Assembly (NCBI RefSeq): GCF_017355205.1
Contig: NZ_JADIJK010000001.1
Coordinates: 62,001 to 126,000, forward strand
Reading direction: 5' to 3'
Length of the DNA stretch: 64,000 bases
Origin: Bacillus sp. SD088
GTDB taxonomy: Bacteria > Bacillota > Bacilli > Bacillales > Bacillaceae_C
A model generated the notes under the pieces. The model ran no database searches. It was not told the origin of the DNA and was given only the letters and a program-made list of their open reading frames with translations. The translations under genes and the position numbers were made by a program. Position 1 is the first letter of the stretch. Every line of letters starts with the position of its first letter. Positions 18,402 through 26,583 of this stretch are shown piece after piece.

Positions 18402-19646
18402 ATGAAAAAAGGTTTAATCTTCCTTCTGAGCGTTCTGTTTATTGGCATAAATATTTTTTTACTGGAAAAGGATGACAGTAAGGTGAAGCGAGTGACCCAT
18501 CTTTCTGATTGGCAGATCTTAGCTTCTGGAACTCTCGAACAAACCTTACAAACAGAGGGGATGATCGTGCCTGCGGAGAAACATCCAATTTTTGTTGATG
18601 ACCAAACCGCTTTTAAACATTTCCTCGTTGAAAAAGGAGATGTGGTTGAAAAAGGCACCCCGCTTTTTGAATATGAAAGTTCTCATCAAGATGAGCAGCT
18701 TGCTTTACTTGATGCAGAAATTTTACGGTTAGAATCAGAGAAGAAAAATATCGATGCTTATCTTGAAGAACTCGTACAAATGAAAACGAATTTGTATCCA
18801 ACCACAGCCACTAGCTTACATGAAGAAGAAAATAAAGAGGATAGTCAAACATCTGAGGCAGTGAAGTCCGCCTCTATCAATGGATTATCTTTGTCACTTG
18901 ATCAAACCATTGCTGAAAAAGAACTGGACAAGCGCAATATCGACGAAGCCATTCGGCAGTATGAAGCACAACGAGAAGCCGTTCAAAATGGGATAAAAGG
19001 ATTAACTGTTTTTAGCCCTACAGGGGGGAAAATTACCGATCTTTCATTCGAACTAAAAAATCCTATTATGACCATCGTATCTGAAGAGCCAATCGTAGAA
19101 GGACGTTTATCGGAGAAGCAGGTCGAAAAGGTAGACCCTGATATGCCGGTAAAACTGCATTCCAGCCAGTTTAAGCAGCCGATTCTTGGTGAAATAGCGA
19201 GTATTGAAGATCTTCCATTTGAGGAAGCGGACTTGGATAAAGAAAGCTTTTACCCATTCTCAGTCGCATTTGAAATACCTGACGAAAAATGGCGAATCGG
19301 TCAACATCTTCAGACAGAAATCATTTTAGCACAAGCAAACAATGTCCCCATTGTTGCAAAAAACAGTGTGGAAAAGAAGGCCAAGCAAACTTTCCTTTGG
19401 GTCTTAACGGAAGAAGGGAAAACTGAAAAGAGAATGGTCAAACTTGGTTTACACGTTGACGATCAACAAGAATTAACAAGCGGTATTGAACCGGGTGAAT
19501 ACTATGTTCCTGATCCAACGGAGATTAGCGGAGCCAATCCTTTTATTACAAGTTTCCAATGGGATAAGCAAATATTGCAGACATGGAAAAAAGCCAGTTC
19601 TCGTAAAATAGTAAAATATCTATTGGTTGGACTTTTACAAAAATAA
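18402..19646 (+). CDS. Membrane-fusion (HlyD/YknX-like) adaptor protein
   Basis: About 414 residues from the ATG at 18402 (GGTGA eight bases upstream). An N-terminal membrane anchor is followed by a lipoyl/barrel-sandwich half, a long charged helical hairpin (about residues 95-205, LDAEILRLESEKKN and KELDKRNIDEAIRQYEAQREA) and a second barrel part with LTVFSPTGGKI, then a beta-barrel and membrane-proximal domain. The architecture is that of RND/MacA-type adaptors. In Gram-positives these pair with MacB-type ABC permeases; none is adjacent. Confidence 0.72.
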   Translation: MKKGLIFLLSVLFIGINIFLLEKDDSKVKRVTHLSDWQILASGTLEQTLQTEGMIVPAEKHPIFVDDQTAFKHFLVEKGDVVEKGTPLFEYESSHQDEQLALLDAEILRLESEKKNIDAYLEELVQMKTNLYPTTATSLHEEENKEDSQTSEAVKSASINGLSLSLDQTIAEKELDKRNIDEAIRQYEAQREAVQNGIKGLTVFSPTGGKITDLSFELKNPIMTIVSEEPIVEGRLSEKQVEKVDPDMPVKLHSSQFKQPILGEIASIEDLPFEEADLDKESFYPFSVAFEIPDEKWRIGQHLQTEIILAQANNVPIVAKNSVEKKAKQTFLWVLTEEGKTEKRMVKLGLHVDDQQELTSGIEPGEYYVPDPTEISGANPFITSFQWDKQILQTWKKASSRKIVKYLLVGLLQK

Positions 19647-19664
19647 AATGAAACCGCAAAAAAC

Positions 19665-19879
19665 TGGGACATAATTAAAACGTTAAGCTCCACGAATGAA
19701 CGATACATTACCTTAGCGGAGAAATATACGTAGACTCCTGCGGGAAGTGAGAGTTCGGCAAGACCCCGGAAGGAAAGGGAGTCTTGCCGCTCGCCCGTGG
19801 AAAGCGAAGTATATTTCCGGAGCGAGAGTTATGCACCCTAGTCGTTCGTTTTTTCTTTGGTAAAAATACTTATGTCCCA
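19665..19879 (+). repeat. MITE-like repeat with TGGGACATAA terminal inverted repeats, full copy
   Basis: Bounded by TGGGACATAA and TTATGTCCCA. Inside is GACTCCTGCGGGAAGTGAGA, TCGGCAAGACCCC, TCTTGCCGCTCGCCC and GGAAAGCGAAGTATATTTCC, a GC-rich block common in Bacillaceae intergenic DNA; the arms GGCAAGAC/GTCTTGCC pair. Lies between two convergent genes and may also terminate both. Related copies: 61295-61386 and 63248-63365. Confidence 0.8.
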
Positions 19880-19918
19880 CCCTCTTTTCGGCCATCCTGA
19901 TCTCCCACCAAACTGCTC

Positions 19919-21124
19919 TTAACCTTGCATTTCTCTTTTTAAGCGCCTTGTAGAACGATACCATAGTAAGATTCCTAGATAGATGCTGGCACTTACAAGA
20001 TAGACTAGCAATAAACCATGCTCTAATTCAACAAACCAGTATGACAGCATCGGGCCTAGTGCAGAGCCTAAGTCTGTGACAACGGAATAAGTTGTCATCA
20101 CAGCAATCACAGATGTTGTTTTTGCTATATCTGCGGCTAGGGCGTCCATTAAAGTATTGGTTGCTGTGCCAGTTACCATAACAAATAGAACAATCAGCAT
20201 CCATATATATATCGGCAGTTCCCATGGGATTAAGAAATAGCCGATCGCTGCACAAAAGAGCGAAAGGAGAAATAAGGGAATTCTGTCTTTAGCTCCATCT
20301 GACATTTGCCCGATCTTTGTCGCTAGGAAAGGTTCCCAAACCCATCTTATGGCTTGAAGAATACCAGCTAATGCCGTGCTACTCATGATCAAACCAAAGA
20401 TCGAAATTGATTCAGAGTAATGCCGGTCGATGAGCAGACTTAATGTCGAGCTAAATACCGCTTGTATAAGAGCAATCCATAACCCACATATCAGTATTTG
20501 TATAACGCCTTTCGTCCAAATCCGAGATTGCAAGGTTCCTTTTTGCGGATGCGCTTCCACTTCTGTTACTTGTTGATTAGAAATATACAAAAATATTGGT
20601 ACTAAGCCAATAAACGTAATCAACCCAAAACCTAAAGAAACATTTTGCATTCCGACAATAGGAACCAGTATTCCACCAACAAGCATTCCAGCCAAGCTGC
20701 CAAGACGAAAAATCCCATTATAACTGCCCATTAATTGCCCGCGATTGCCATCATGAGAAGAATGAATAACAGTAAAATATCCTCCCATTCTTAGAAACGA
20801 CCAAGCAATTCCCCATAATCCTCTAAGAATTAACCAAGCAATAAATCCTTTAAAGACCCCATAACCGACTGTTGTCAGAGCCCCAATAAGAACAGCTATG
20901 AATAGCCCAGTACGAAGGGACATTTTTTTATATAGCCAACCAATCAGCGGATTTAATGGGAGTCGAACAAAGCGGTTGACCGATAGCAAAATCCCGACTT
21001 CCCATAAGGATTGTAATCCAACTTCTCTCCAATACACTGGTAACACAATATAGAGCATGGAGTCTCCCAATAAACAAATAGCGGTCACAAAAGCGACAAC
21101 ATATACAGGCTTTTTATCATTCAT
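19919..21124 (-). CDS. Major facilitator superfamily transporter
   Basis: A 401-residue protein with 12 predicted hydrophobic helices. The loop after helix 2 reads NRFVRLPLNPLIGWLYKKMSLRTG, a form of MFS motif A; the middle loop is short and charged. RBS AAGGAATCG precedes the ATG. The substrate cannot be told; drug or sugar export/import are both plausible. Monocistronic between repeat elements. Confidence 0.8.
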   Translation of the reverse strand: MNDKKPVYVVAFVTAICLLGDSMLYIVLPVYWREVGLQSLWEVGILLSVNRFVRLPLNPLIGWLYKKMSLRTGLFIAVLIGALTTVGYGVFKGFIAWLILRGLWGIAWSFLRMGGYFTVIHSSHDGNRGQLMGSYNGIFRLGSLAGMLVGGILVPIVGMQNVSLGFGLITFIGLVPIFLYISNQQVTEVEAHPQKGTLQSRIWTKGVIQILICGLWIALIQAVFSSTLSLLIDRHYSESISIFGLIMSSTALAGILQAIRWVWEPFLATKIGQMSDGAKDRIPLFLLSLFCAAIGYFLIPWELPIYIWMLIVLFVMVTGTATNTLMDALAADIAKTTSVIAVMTTYSVVTDLGSALGPMLSYWFVELEHGLLLVYLVSASIYLGILLWYRSTRRLKREMQG

Positions 21125-21167
21125 ACGATTCCTTCTTAATCTAAGTAGTTTTAGGAGAAAAAAATAA

Positions 21168-21494
21168 AGTAAAACTTCAATCAGTGCGGTATTCCTCCAC
21201 CCCCACTGATTTCAGATGATCAAATGGCCAAGATCGCAACATCCTGTCGTTTCACCTGCACTAGTACGTCCTGTACATCGTAACACCGTACTGACCAACA
21301 TCCTGTTGGCCTGAAATAAAGGAAACACGATAGGATCAAAGGGTGAATTGATGTTGATTTACGCAAGCAAAAACCGTAAATTTGCTAGGTGCTGCAACTA
21401 GATTAGGACAGTGTATCCCCATCTACGCTCCTTCTCTGTACTCTCTATAATCTTGAGGTAGGGGGAGAACGTAAATAAAGGGACAGTGCAGGCC
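21168..21494 (+). repeat. Structured intergenic repeat family, copy 2
   Basis: Opens AAACTTCAATCAGTG with CCCCACTGATT pairing, then AAGATCGCAACATCCTGTCG, GTACGTCCTGTAC, CCAACATCCTGTTGG, AAAGGAAACACGAT, GGTGAATTGATGTTGATTTACGCAAGC and GTAAATTTGCTAG. Each hairpin-sized block also appears in order in 58213-58612. The remainder of the gap (to 21584) shows no gene. Confidence 0.75.
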
Positions 21495-21584
21495 ATATCC
21501 ATTTGGCAGAACATGCGTATGCTGCCTACCTAGATATGCCTTTGCCCATGCCCCTTTAAGGTGAAATTCACTTACCCACTATTG

Positions 21585-22292
21585 TTATTTCAATTTCTCC
21601 GCTGCAGCTTCATCGACAATAATGGTCACATCAGGATGATTCTGCAATACAGATGCAGGACACTCTTCCGTTACGTGTCCTTGTACCATCTGTTGCACCG
21701 CGTCTGCCTTCGCTGCTCCGAAAGCAAGGAGAATAATCTTTTTCGCCGACATAATCGAAGCAATTCCCATGGAAATCGCATGAGTAGGCACATCTTCAAC
21801 TTTTTCAAAAAAGCGTTTATTTGCCTCAATGGTTTCTGCCGTTAGCTCAACAACATGTGTTTTTGTCGTAAATGGTGTGCCTGGCTCATTAAATCCAATA
21901 TGTCCGTTCGTTCCGAGACCCAGAACTTGCAGATCTACGGGATGCTCATTTAATATTTGCTCATAACGTTTACACTCTGCTTCTAAGTCCGAAGCCATTC
22001 CATTAGGTAAATGAGAGGCTTTAAAGTTTAAGCTGTTAAATAACTCATTTTCCATATAATAATGATAGCTTTGTGGATCATCTGCTGCTAATCCGATATA
22101 CTCATCTAAATTTACCGTTGTAACATTTTCAACGTTAAGTTGTGCTTCGCGCATTTCTTCGTATAGCTTTAATGGAGTACTTCCTGTTGCCAATCCCAAT
22201 GTGTGGATTGTGCCACTTTCTAATCCCTCTTGTACTATATCGAATGCCGCTTTAGATGCTTCTTGGGCATTCTTTGCTGTTATAATGTGCAT
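21585..22292 (-). CDS. nagB: Glucosamine-6-phosphate deaminase
   Basis: Converts glucosamine-6-phosphate to fructose-6-phosphate and ammonia. About 235 residues with LGLATGSTPLKLYEEM (phosphate loop), TVNLDEYIGL (catalytic Asp), VLGLGTNGHIGFNEPGTPF and the C-terminal VTIIVDEAAAEKL. The ATG at 22292 is six bases after AAGGGGG; the ATG two codons earlier lies inside that site. Follows nagA by about 80 bases; the pair forms the GlcNAc catabolic operon. No nagR or PTS gene is next to it. Confidence 0.93.
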   Translation of the reverse strand: MHIITAKNAQEASKAAFDIVQEGLESGTIHTLGLATGSTPLKLYEEMREAQLNVENVTTVNLDEYIGLAADDPQSYHYYMENELFNSLNFKASHLPNGMASDLEAECKRYEQILNEHPVDLQVLGLGTNGHIGFNEPGTPFTTKTHVVELTAETIEANKRFFEKVEDVPTHAISMGIASIMSAKKIILLAFGAAKADAVQQMVQGHVTEECPASVLQNHPDVTIIVDEAAAEKLK

Positions 22293-22376
22293 TTCCATCC
22301 CCCTTTTCCCTTTTTGAACACGCTCTTATAGTGATCGTTTAGCTAGTAGCCTTAGTATCTATCCAATCCCTAAACT

Positions 22377-23519
22377 CTATTCTTTCATGCTTTTGCCAAG
22401 TCGATAGGTGTTTTCGACTTCAAAACGTGGATTCATTAAGACAAAGTCTGCATCCTTGCCTACTTCTAGATGGCCTTTTTGCGTTAATCCAAATTCACGT
22501 GCTTGGTTACTAGAGGTCATTTGCACCGCTTCAGCGATCGAGCAGCCTGTGAATTCCATAATATTACGAAATGCCAGATCCATTGTCAATACACTTCCTG
22601 CTAGAGAGCCATTTTCAAGGCGGGCTTCTCCATCCACAACGATGACTTTTTGACCACCTAACTCATAATCACCGTTTTCCATTCCTTTTGCCATCATGGC
22701 ATCTGAAATTAAAGTAATGCCTTCTGCCCCTTTAATAAGGTAGGCAAGTTCGATCATATCGGGATGAATATGGATTCCATCTGCAATGATTTCCACTTGT
22801 AACCCGTCCGTGATTAAAGCATGTCCAGCTACTCCTGCCTCACGATGATGAAGACCACGCATACCATTATATAGGTGAGTGGCATGTGTTGCCGCGCTCT
22901 CAAGAAGCTCTGCGCGAACAGCATCAGAGTGTCCAACAGATGGAATAATGTTACGCTCCTGCATCACTTGTTCGAATTCACGGGCTTCCGCTAATTCTGG
23001 TGCATATGTTACAAGCTTGATCTGTTCACCAGAAGCTTCATACCATTTTAAAAATGTCTCGATATCGGCAGGTCCCATATATTGAGGATCTTGAGCTCCC
23101 GCTTTTATCGGATTAATAAATGGACCTTCCAGATGAACGCCTTCGATATGGGCTCCCATTTCTTTCGCTGATTGGATCGCTTCCATTGCTCTGGTAATAT
23201 GATCATATGTTTGAGTCATGGTCGTCGCAAAAAAGGAAGTAACCCCTTCTCCCATTAGTTCTTCACTTAATTTTACATTTGCTTCCGGATCGGCATCCAT
23301 AAAATCAATTCCGTGTCCACCATGAATATGAATATCAATCATACCAGGAATAAGGAGATTGCCTTTGGCATCGATGACCGTTTCGCCTTCTTGTTCTTTG
23401 TACTCACTCATAGATCCTACTTCGTTTATCTGTTCAGAGAAACGCATATATCCCTGCTCAATCGTCTCTGCTTTTCCCCCTGGATAAATTTCAGCATTGA
23501 TTACAACCTTTTGATTCAT
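22377..23519 (-). CDS. nagA: N-acetylglucosamine-6-phosphate deacetylase
   Basis: Amidohydrolase of 380 residues that deacetylates GlcNAc-6-phosphate for nagB. Metal and active-site motifs: GMIDIHIHGGHGIDFMDA, GVHLEGPFINPIKAGAQ, PSVGHSDA, ATHLYNGMRGLHHREAG, IADGIHIHP and LISDAMMAKGM (catalytic Asp). RBS GGGTGA before the ATG. Upstream of nagB on the same strand, it feeds wall-derived or chitin-derived amino sugar into glycolysis, which fits the adjacent wall hydrolase. Confidence 0.94.
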   Translation of the reverse strand: MNQKVVINAEIYPGGKAETIEQGYMRFSEQINEVGSMSEYKEQEGETVIDAKGNLLIPGMIDIHIHGGHGIDFMDADPEANVKLSEELMGEGVTSFFATTMTQTYDHITRAMEAIQSAKEMGAHIEGVHLEGPFINPIKAGAQDPQYMGPADIETFLKWYEASGEQIKLVTYAPELAEAREFEQVMQERNIIPSVGHSDAVRAELLESAATHATHLYNGMRGLHHREAGVAGHALITDGLQVEIIADGIHIHPDMIELAYLIKGAEGITLISDAMMAKGMENGDYELGGQKVIVVDGEARLENGSLAGSVLTMDLAFRNIMEFTGCSIAEAVQMTSSNQAREFGLTQKGHLEVGKDADFVLMNPRFEVENTYRLGKSMKE

Positions 23520-23738
23520 CTTATCACCCTACTTTCTCCAACAAGTTTAATTACTCCTATTATAAGTCTAGCACGTTATAATGACAAACATCTCTCTTAG
23601 AAGTAAAACTTTCATCCATGTTTTTTACAAAAAATGGTTCTAACGTTAATTTTTTGTTACAAATTGCAATATTTTCCATTATTATGTTTAAGTATATGCT
23701 ACTATATTAATAGACTATATCGATAGGGGGATTTTATA

Positions 23739-25037
23739 GTGCGTAAAGCATTAGTAGGCACGGCAACAGCCGTTATGCTGACAACATCTTTCACTGGCAC
23801 TGCGCTTGGCGCAACACATGAAGTTAAACCAGGAGACTCTCTTTGGAAAATTGCTTCCAAATATCAAACTTCTGTTTCCCAATTAAAAGACTGGAATCAT
23901 TTAAAACAGGATCTAATTTACCCTAAACAAGTGATCATTGTGACCCCGGATGAGGCAAAGAAGCCACAAAAACAAAAAAAAGATTCAACCAATACAAAAA
24001 AACAAGCAACTTCTTCATCTACAGCGAAATCCTATACCGTTGTCTCAGGTGATAGTTTATTTAATATTGCAATCAAACATAATATCTCTTTAGCTGATTT
24101 AATCTCATGGAATAATTTAACAAGTGACTTAATCCATCCAGGACAGGTGCTAAAGGTCTCGGGTTCAAAAACAACGGCAAGCAAACCAAAAGAATCAAAT
24201 AGTGGAAGCTCGAATAATACAAATACCAAAACAGATACATATAAAGTTGTAAGCGGCGATACGTTAAGTGGGATTGCTGCTAAATATGGGACAACGGTCA
24301 GTAAATTAAAGTCTCAGAATGGATTAAATTCCGATCTTATTCGTGTTGGACAAGTGTTGAAAGTTTCAAATTCATCAAACACATCGTCTAACACAACAAA
24401 ACCAAATGAATCAAAGAATAATAGTTCCAATAATACAAGCTCTAAAACGGATACTTATAAAATCGTGAGTGGCGATACATTAAGTGGGATTGCTGCAAAG
24501 TATGGGACAACGGTCAGTAAATTAAAATCTTTGAACGACCTAAGCTCTGATTTCCTTCAGGTTGGACAAGTGTTGAAAGTAAATGGAAGTTCATCTTCTA
24601 CACCTGACAAATCACAATCAAAGACTTCGCAAGATAAGAATACAAACACGGACTCGTCATCTAAATCTGAAGCTACTAACACAACAAAACTAATTAGTAC
24701 GGCAAAAGGGGTACTTGGAAGCCCATATGCTTGGGGAGGAACCTCTCCTTCCGGTTTTGACTGCAGTGGTTTTATTTACTACGCATTTAGCCAAAGTGGA
24801 CATAACGTCCCTCGTACAAGCTCTGAGGGATATTATGATCGTTCTTATTATGTAAAAGATCCTCAACCTGGCGATCTTGTGTTTTTCAGAGATACCTATA
24901 AACCTGGAATCTCGCATATGGGGATTTACCTTGGAAACGGCGACTTTATCCATGCTAACGACAAAGGCGTAAACATCATCAACCTTAGCAATCCATATTG
25001 GGATAGTAAGTTTGATGGGTATAAGAGATTCTATTAA
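23739..25037 (+). CDS. Secreted LysM-NlpC/P60 peptidoglycan endopeptidase
   Basis: A 432-residue wall hydrolase like B. subtilis LytE/LytF/CwlS. A signal peptide (MRKALVGTATAVMLTTSFTGTALGA) is followed by four LysM modules (starts near residues 27, 99, 167 and 243) separated by Ser/Thr/Asn/Lys linkers, then a C-terminal NlpC/P60 domain from about residue 315 with catalytic Cys in PSGFDCSGFIYYAF, His in ISHMGIYLGNG and a second polar residue in FIHAND. Cleaves the gamma-D-Glu-meso-Dap bond. GTG start after GATAGGGGG. A decayed second copy lies at 48769-48903. Confidence 0.92.
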   Translation: MRKALVGTATAVMLTTSFTGTALGATHEVKPGDSLWKIASKYQTSVSQLKDWNHLKQDLIYPKQVIIVTPDEAKKPQKQKKDSTNTKKQATSSSTAKSYTVVSGDSLFNIAIKHNISLADLISWNNLTSDLIHPGQVLKVSGSKTTASKPKESNSGSSNNTNTKTDTYKVVSGDTLSGIAAKYGTTVSKLKSQNGLNSDLIRVGQVLKVSNSSNTSSNTTKPNESKNNSSNNTSSKTDTYKIVSGDTLSGIAAKYGTTVSKLKSLNDLSSDFLQVGQVLKVNGSSSSTPDKSQSKTSQDKNTNTDSSSKSEATNTTKLISTAKGVLGSPYAWGGTSPSGFDCSGFIYYAFSQSGHNVPRTSSEGYYDRSYYVKDPQPGDLVFFRDTYKPGISHMGIYLGNGDFIHANDKGVNIINLSNPYWDSKFDGYKRFY

Positions 25038-25046
25038 TCTAGAAAG

Positions 25047-25074
25047 AGAGGCAGCCGTTCTTGGCTGCCTCTTG
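25047..25074 (+). terminator. Terminator of the NlpC/P60 gene
   Basis: Perfect 10-bp stem AGAGGCAGCC / GGCTGCCTCT with a GTTCTT loop, 10 bases after the stop. Confidence 0.85.
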
Positions 25075-25217
25075 TAATAAATCACATGCTTCATTGCTGT
25101 TAAACTTTTCATATATGTCTGTACAATTACACTTTATAGCTTTTAAAGTAATATTCTACAAAGACCTTTATATTTTTTTACTTTGTGATGTTAAATCAAT
25201 TAGTCATTATATTATTT

Positions 25218-26006
25218 TCAATCTTGTAATAACGCCGTTCGCCCCCCATCCATCACATAGGTTGAGCCGGTTGCAAAGCTGGCATAGGAACTGACTAGAA
25301 ATGCACAAAACGCTCCAACTTCCTCGGTCGTCCCTAATTGACCACCGGGGTGCATATTTTTTGTCCGCTCCCTCTCAGCAATCGGATCGGCAAATGTCGA
25401 AAACCATTTTTTACTACCACTGGTTTCAATATATCCTGGAGCGATCCCCACCGTTCTTATTAAAGGTCCCCACTCAATAGCAAGAGCTCGTACTAAGCCA
25501 ACTAACGCTGTTTTAGCAACGTTATATGGAAAACATCCAGGTATCGTTGCTTCAGAGTGGTTAGAGGTCATAATGAGAATCGTCCCATTGCTACTTTTTT
25601 CTAGATAAGGTCGACACAGCTTACTTACCATCCAATGAGACTTCAAATTCAAATCCATATTAAACTCCCACGCTTCTGTATCACACTCTGCAGCACCTTT
25701 AAATACATTCATTCCAGCATTGGAAACCAGTATATCTATACTCCCAAAATGTGACATCGTTTCAGATACAAGAATCTGAAGTTGCTTATCATCTGTAACA
25801 TCTGCTTGAATGTATAATAACTGACTTCCTAAATCTTCAACTTCCTTTTTGAGTTGAAGGATTTTTTTATCATTGGTCCTCGTTCTCCCACATCCCGCTA
25901 TTTTCGCTCCAGCTTTAGCTAACATTTTTGTGATTCCTTCTCCAATACCACTAGAAGCTCCTGTGATTAGGGCCACATGCCCACTTAAATCGATACTGAT
26001 TGACAT
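25218..26006 (-). CDS. Short-chain dehydrogenase/reductase
   Basis: Classical SDR of about 262 residues. NAD(P) site TGASSGIG near residue 16, NAG motif in LVSNAGMN, catalytic Ser in MTSNHSEA, YNVAK (YxxxK) and a PGYIET segment; GSTYVMDGG near the C-terminus. The ATG at 26006 follows AAAGGAG. Lies 14 bases after the truncated sugar-acid gene and downstream of the GH2 enzyme, so it probably oxidised a sugar or sugar acid released by that pathway, now broken upstream. Confidence 0.85.
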   Translation of the reverse strand: MSISIDLSGHVALITGASSGIGEGITKMLAKAGAKIAGCGRTRTNDKKILQLKKEVEDLGSQLLYIQADVTDDKQLQILVSETMSHFGSIDILVSNAGMNVFKGAAECDTEAWEFNMDLNLKSHWMVSKLCRPYLEKSSNGTILIMTSNHSEATIPGCFPYNVAKTALVGLVRALAIEWGPLIRTVGIAPGYIETSGSKKWFSTFADPIAERERTKNMHPGGQLGTTEEVGAFCAFLVSSYASFATGSTYVMDGGRTALLQD

Positions 26007-26020
26007 CAACTCGTTCTCCT

Positions 26021-26488
26021 TTATACATAAAATCCAGCACGTGCTTCTCTAATTCCTGGATGAGCCTCCATGACATCTTCTATTAAATCGACACCGAGGC
26101 CAGGACGCTTCGATAATACTAAGTGACCATCTTGAATGACCAATGGATGATCCAAGATTTGATCTCGCCAAGGTACATCATGAAACATAATGTGTGCCCC
26201 ATCCTTTTGAGCAGATTGGGCGGTATTTACGGCAACTTCCCAAGAGTGATCTGTGACAGATACTACACATGTTTTACCTTGACTCTTCATCAAACGAATA
26301 AATTCCTTTTGAATGATGCTTTTCTCTTGATCCGTTAATTTATAAAATTCACTTGCAATTCCAAATAACATGGCACCGGGAATATCCAATTTTGCCAGCC
26401 ATTTGCTTAATTGTCTAAAACTATTTTCATCCATTTTTCCGCCTTCTGTAAATGGCAGGGCAACAACTGGTATGACTCCTTTCAGCAT
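26021..26488 (-). pseudogene. Chimeric remnant: DHDPS-family N-terminus fused to enolase-superfamily C-terminus
   Basis: From the ATG at 26488 (GAGAGGG upstream) the first about 100 residues (MLKGVIPVVALPFTEGGKMD, FGIASEFYKLT, VVSVTDHSWEVAVNTAQSAQKDGA) are the front of a DapA-type class I aldolase/dehydratase. The last about 57 (WRDQILDHPLVIQDGHLVLS, RPGLGVDLIED, HPGIREARAGFY) are the tail of a mandelate racemase/galactonate dehydratase-type enzyme. Neither active site is complete: the aldolase Lys and the dehydratase metal ligands are missing. An in-frame deletion of about 1.7 kb spanning two neighbouring genes explains it. Confidence 0.75.
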
Positions 26489-26538
26489 GTGAATCCCTCT
26501 CTTTTTAGATTCATTCATTTTTCAATGAGCGTATCAGG

Positions 26539-26569
26539 CAAGAAGGCCTTTAAGATAAAAGCCTTCTTG
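26539..26569 (-). other. Intercistronic hairpin after the GH2 gene
   Basis: CAAGAAGGC (26539-26547) pairs with GCCTTCTTG (26561-26569). There is no T-run on the minus strand, so it looks more like an attenuating or RNA-processing stem within the operon than a full terminator. Confidence 0.5.
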
Positions 26570-26583
26570 ACCACCTTGGATTC

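Noticed and set aside
19713-19964. 83-codon frame across the TGGGACATAA element
   Set aside because: Runs through the element into the end of the MFS gene in the wrong frame; no start site.
22408-23085. Plus-strand frames opposite nagA
   Set aside because: Typical antisense shadows; nagA is clearly coding and no RBS precedes them.
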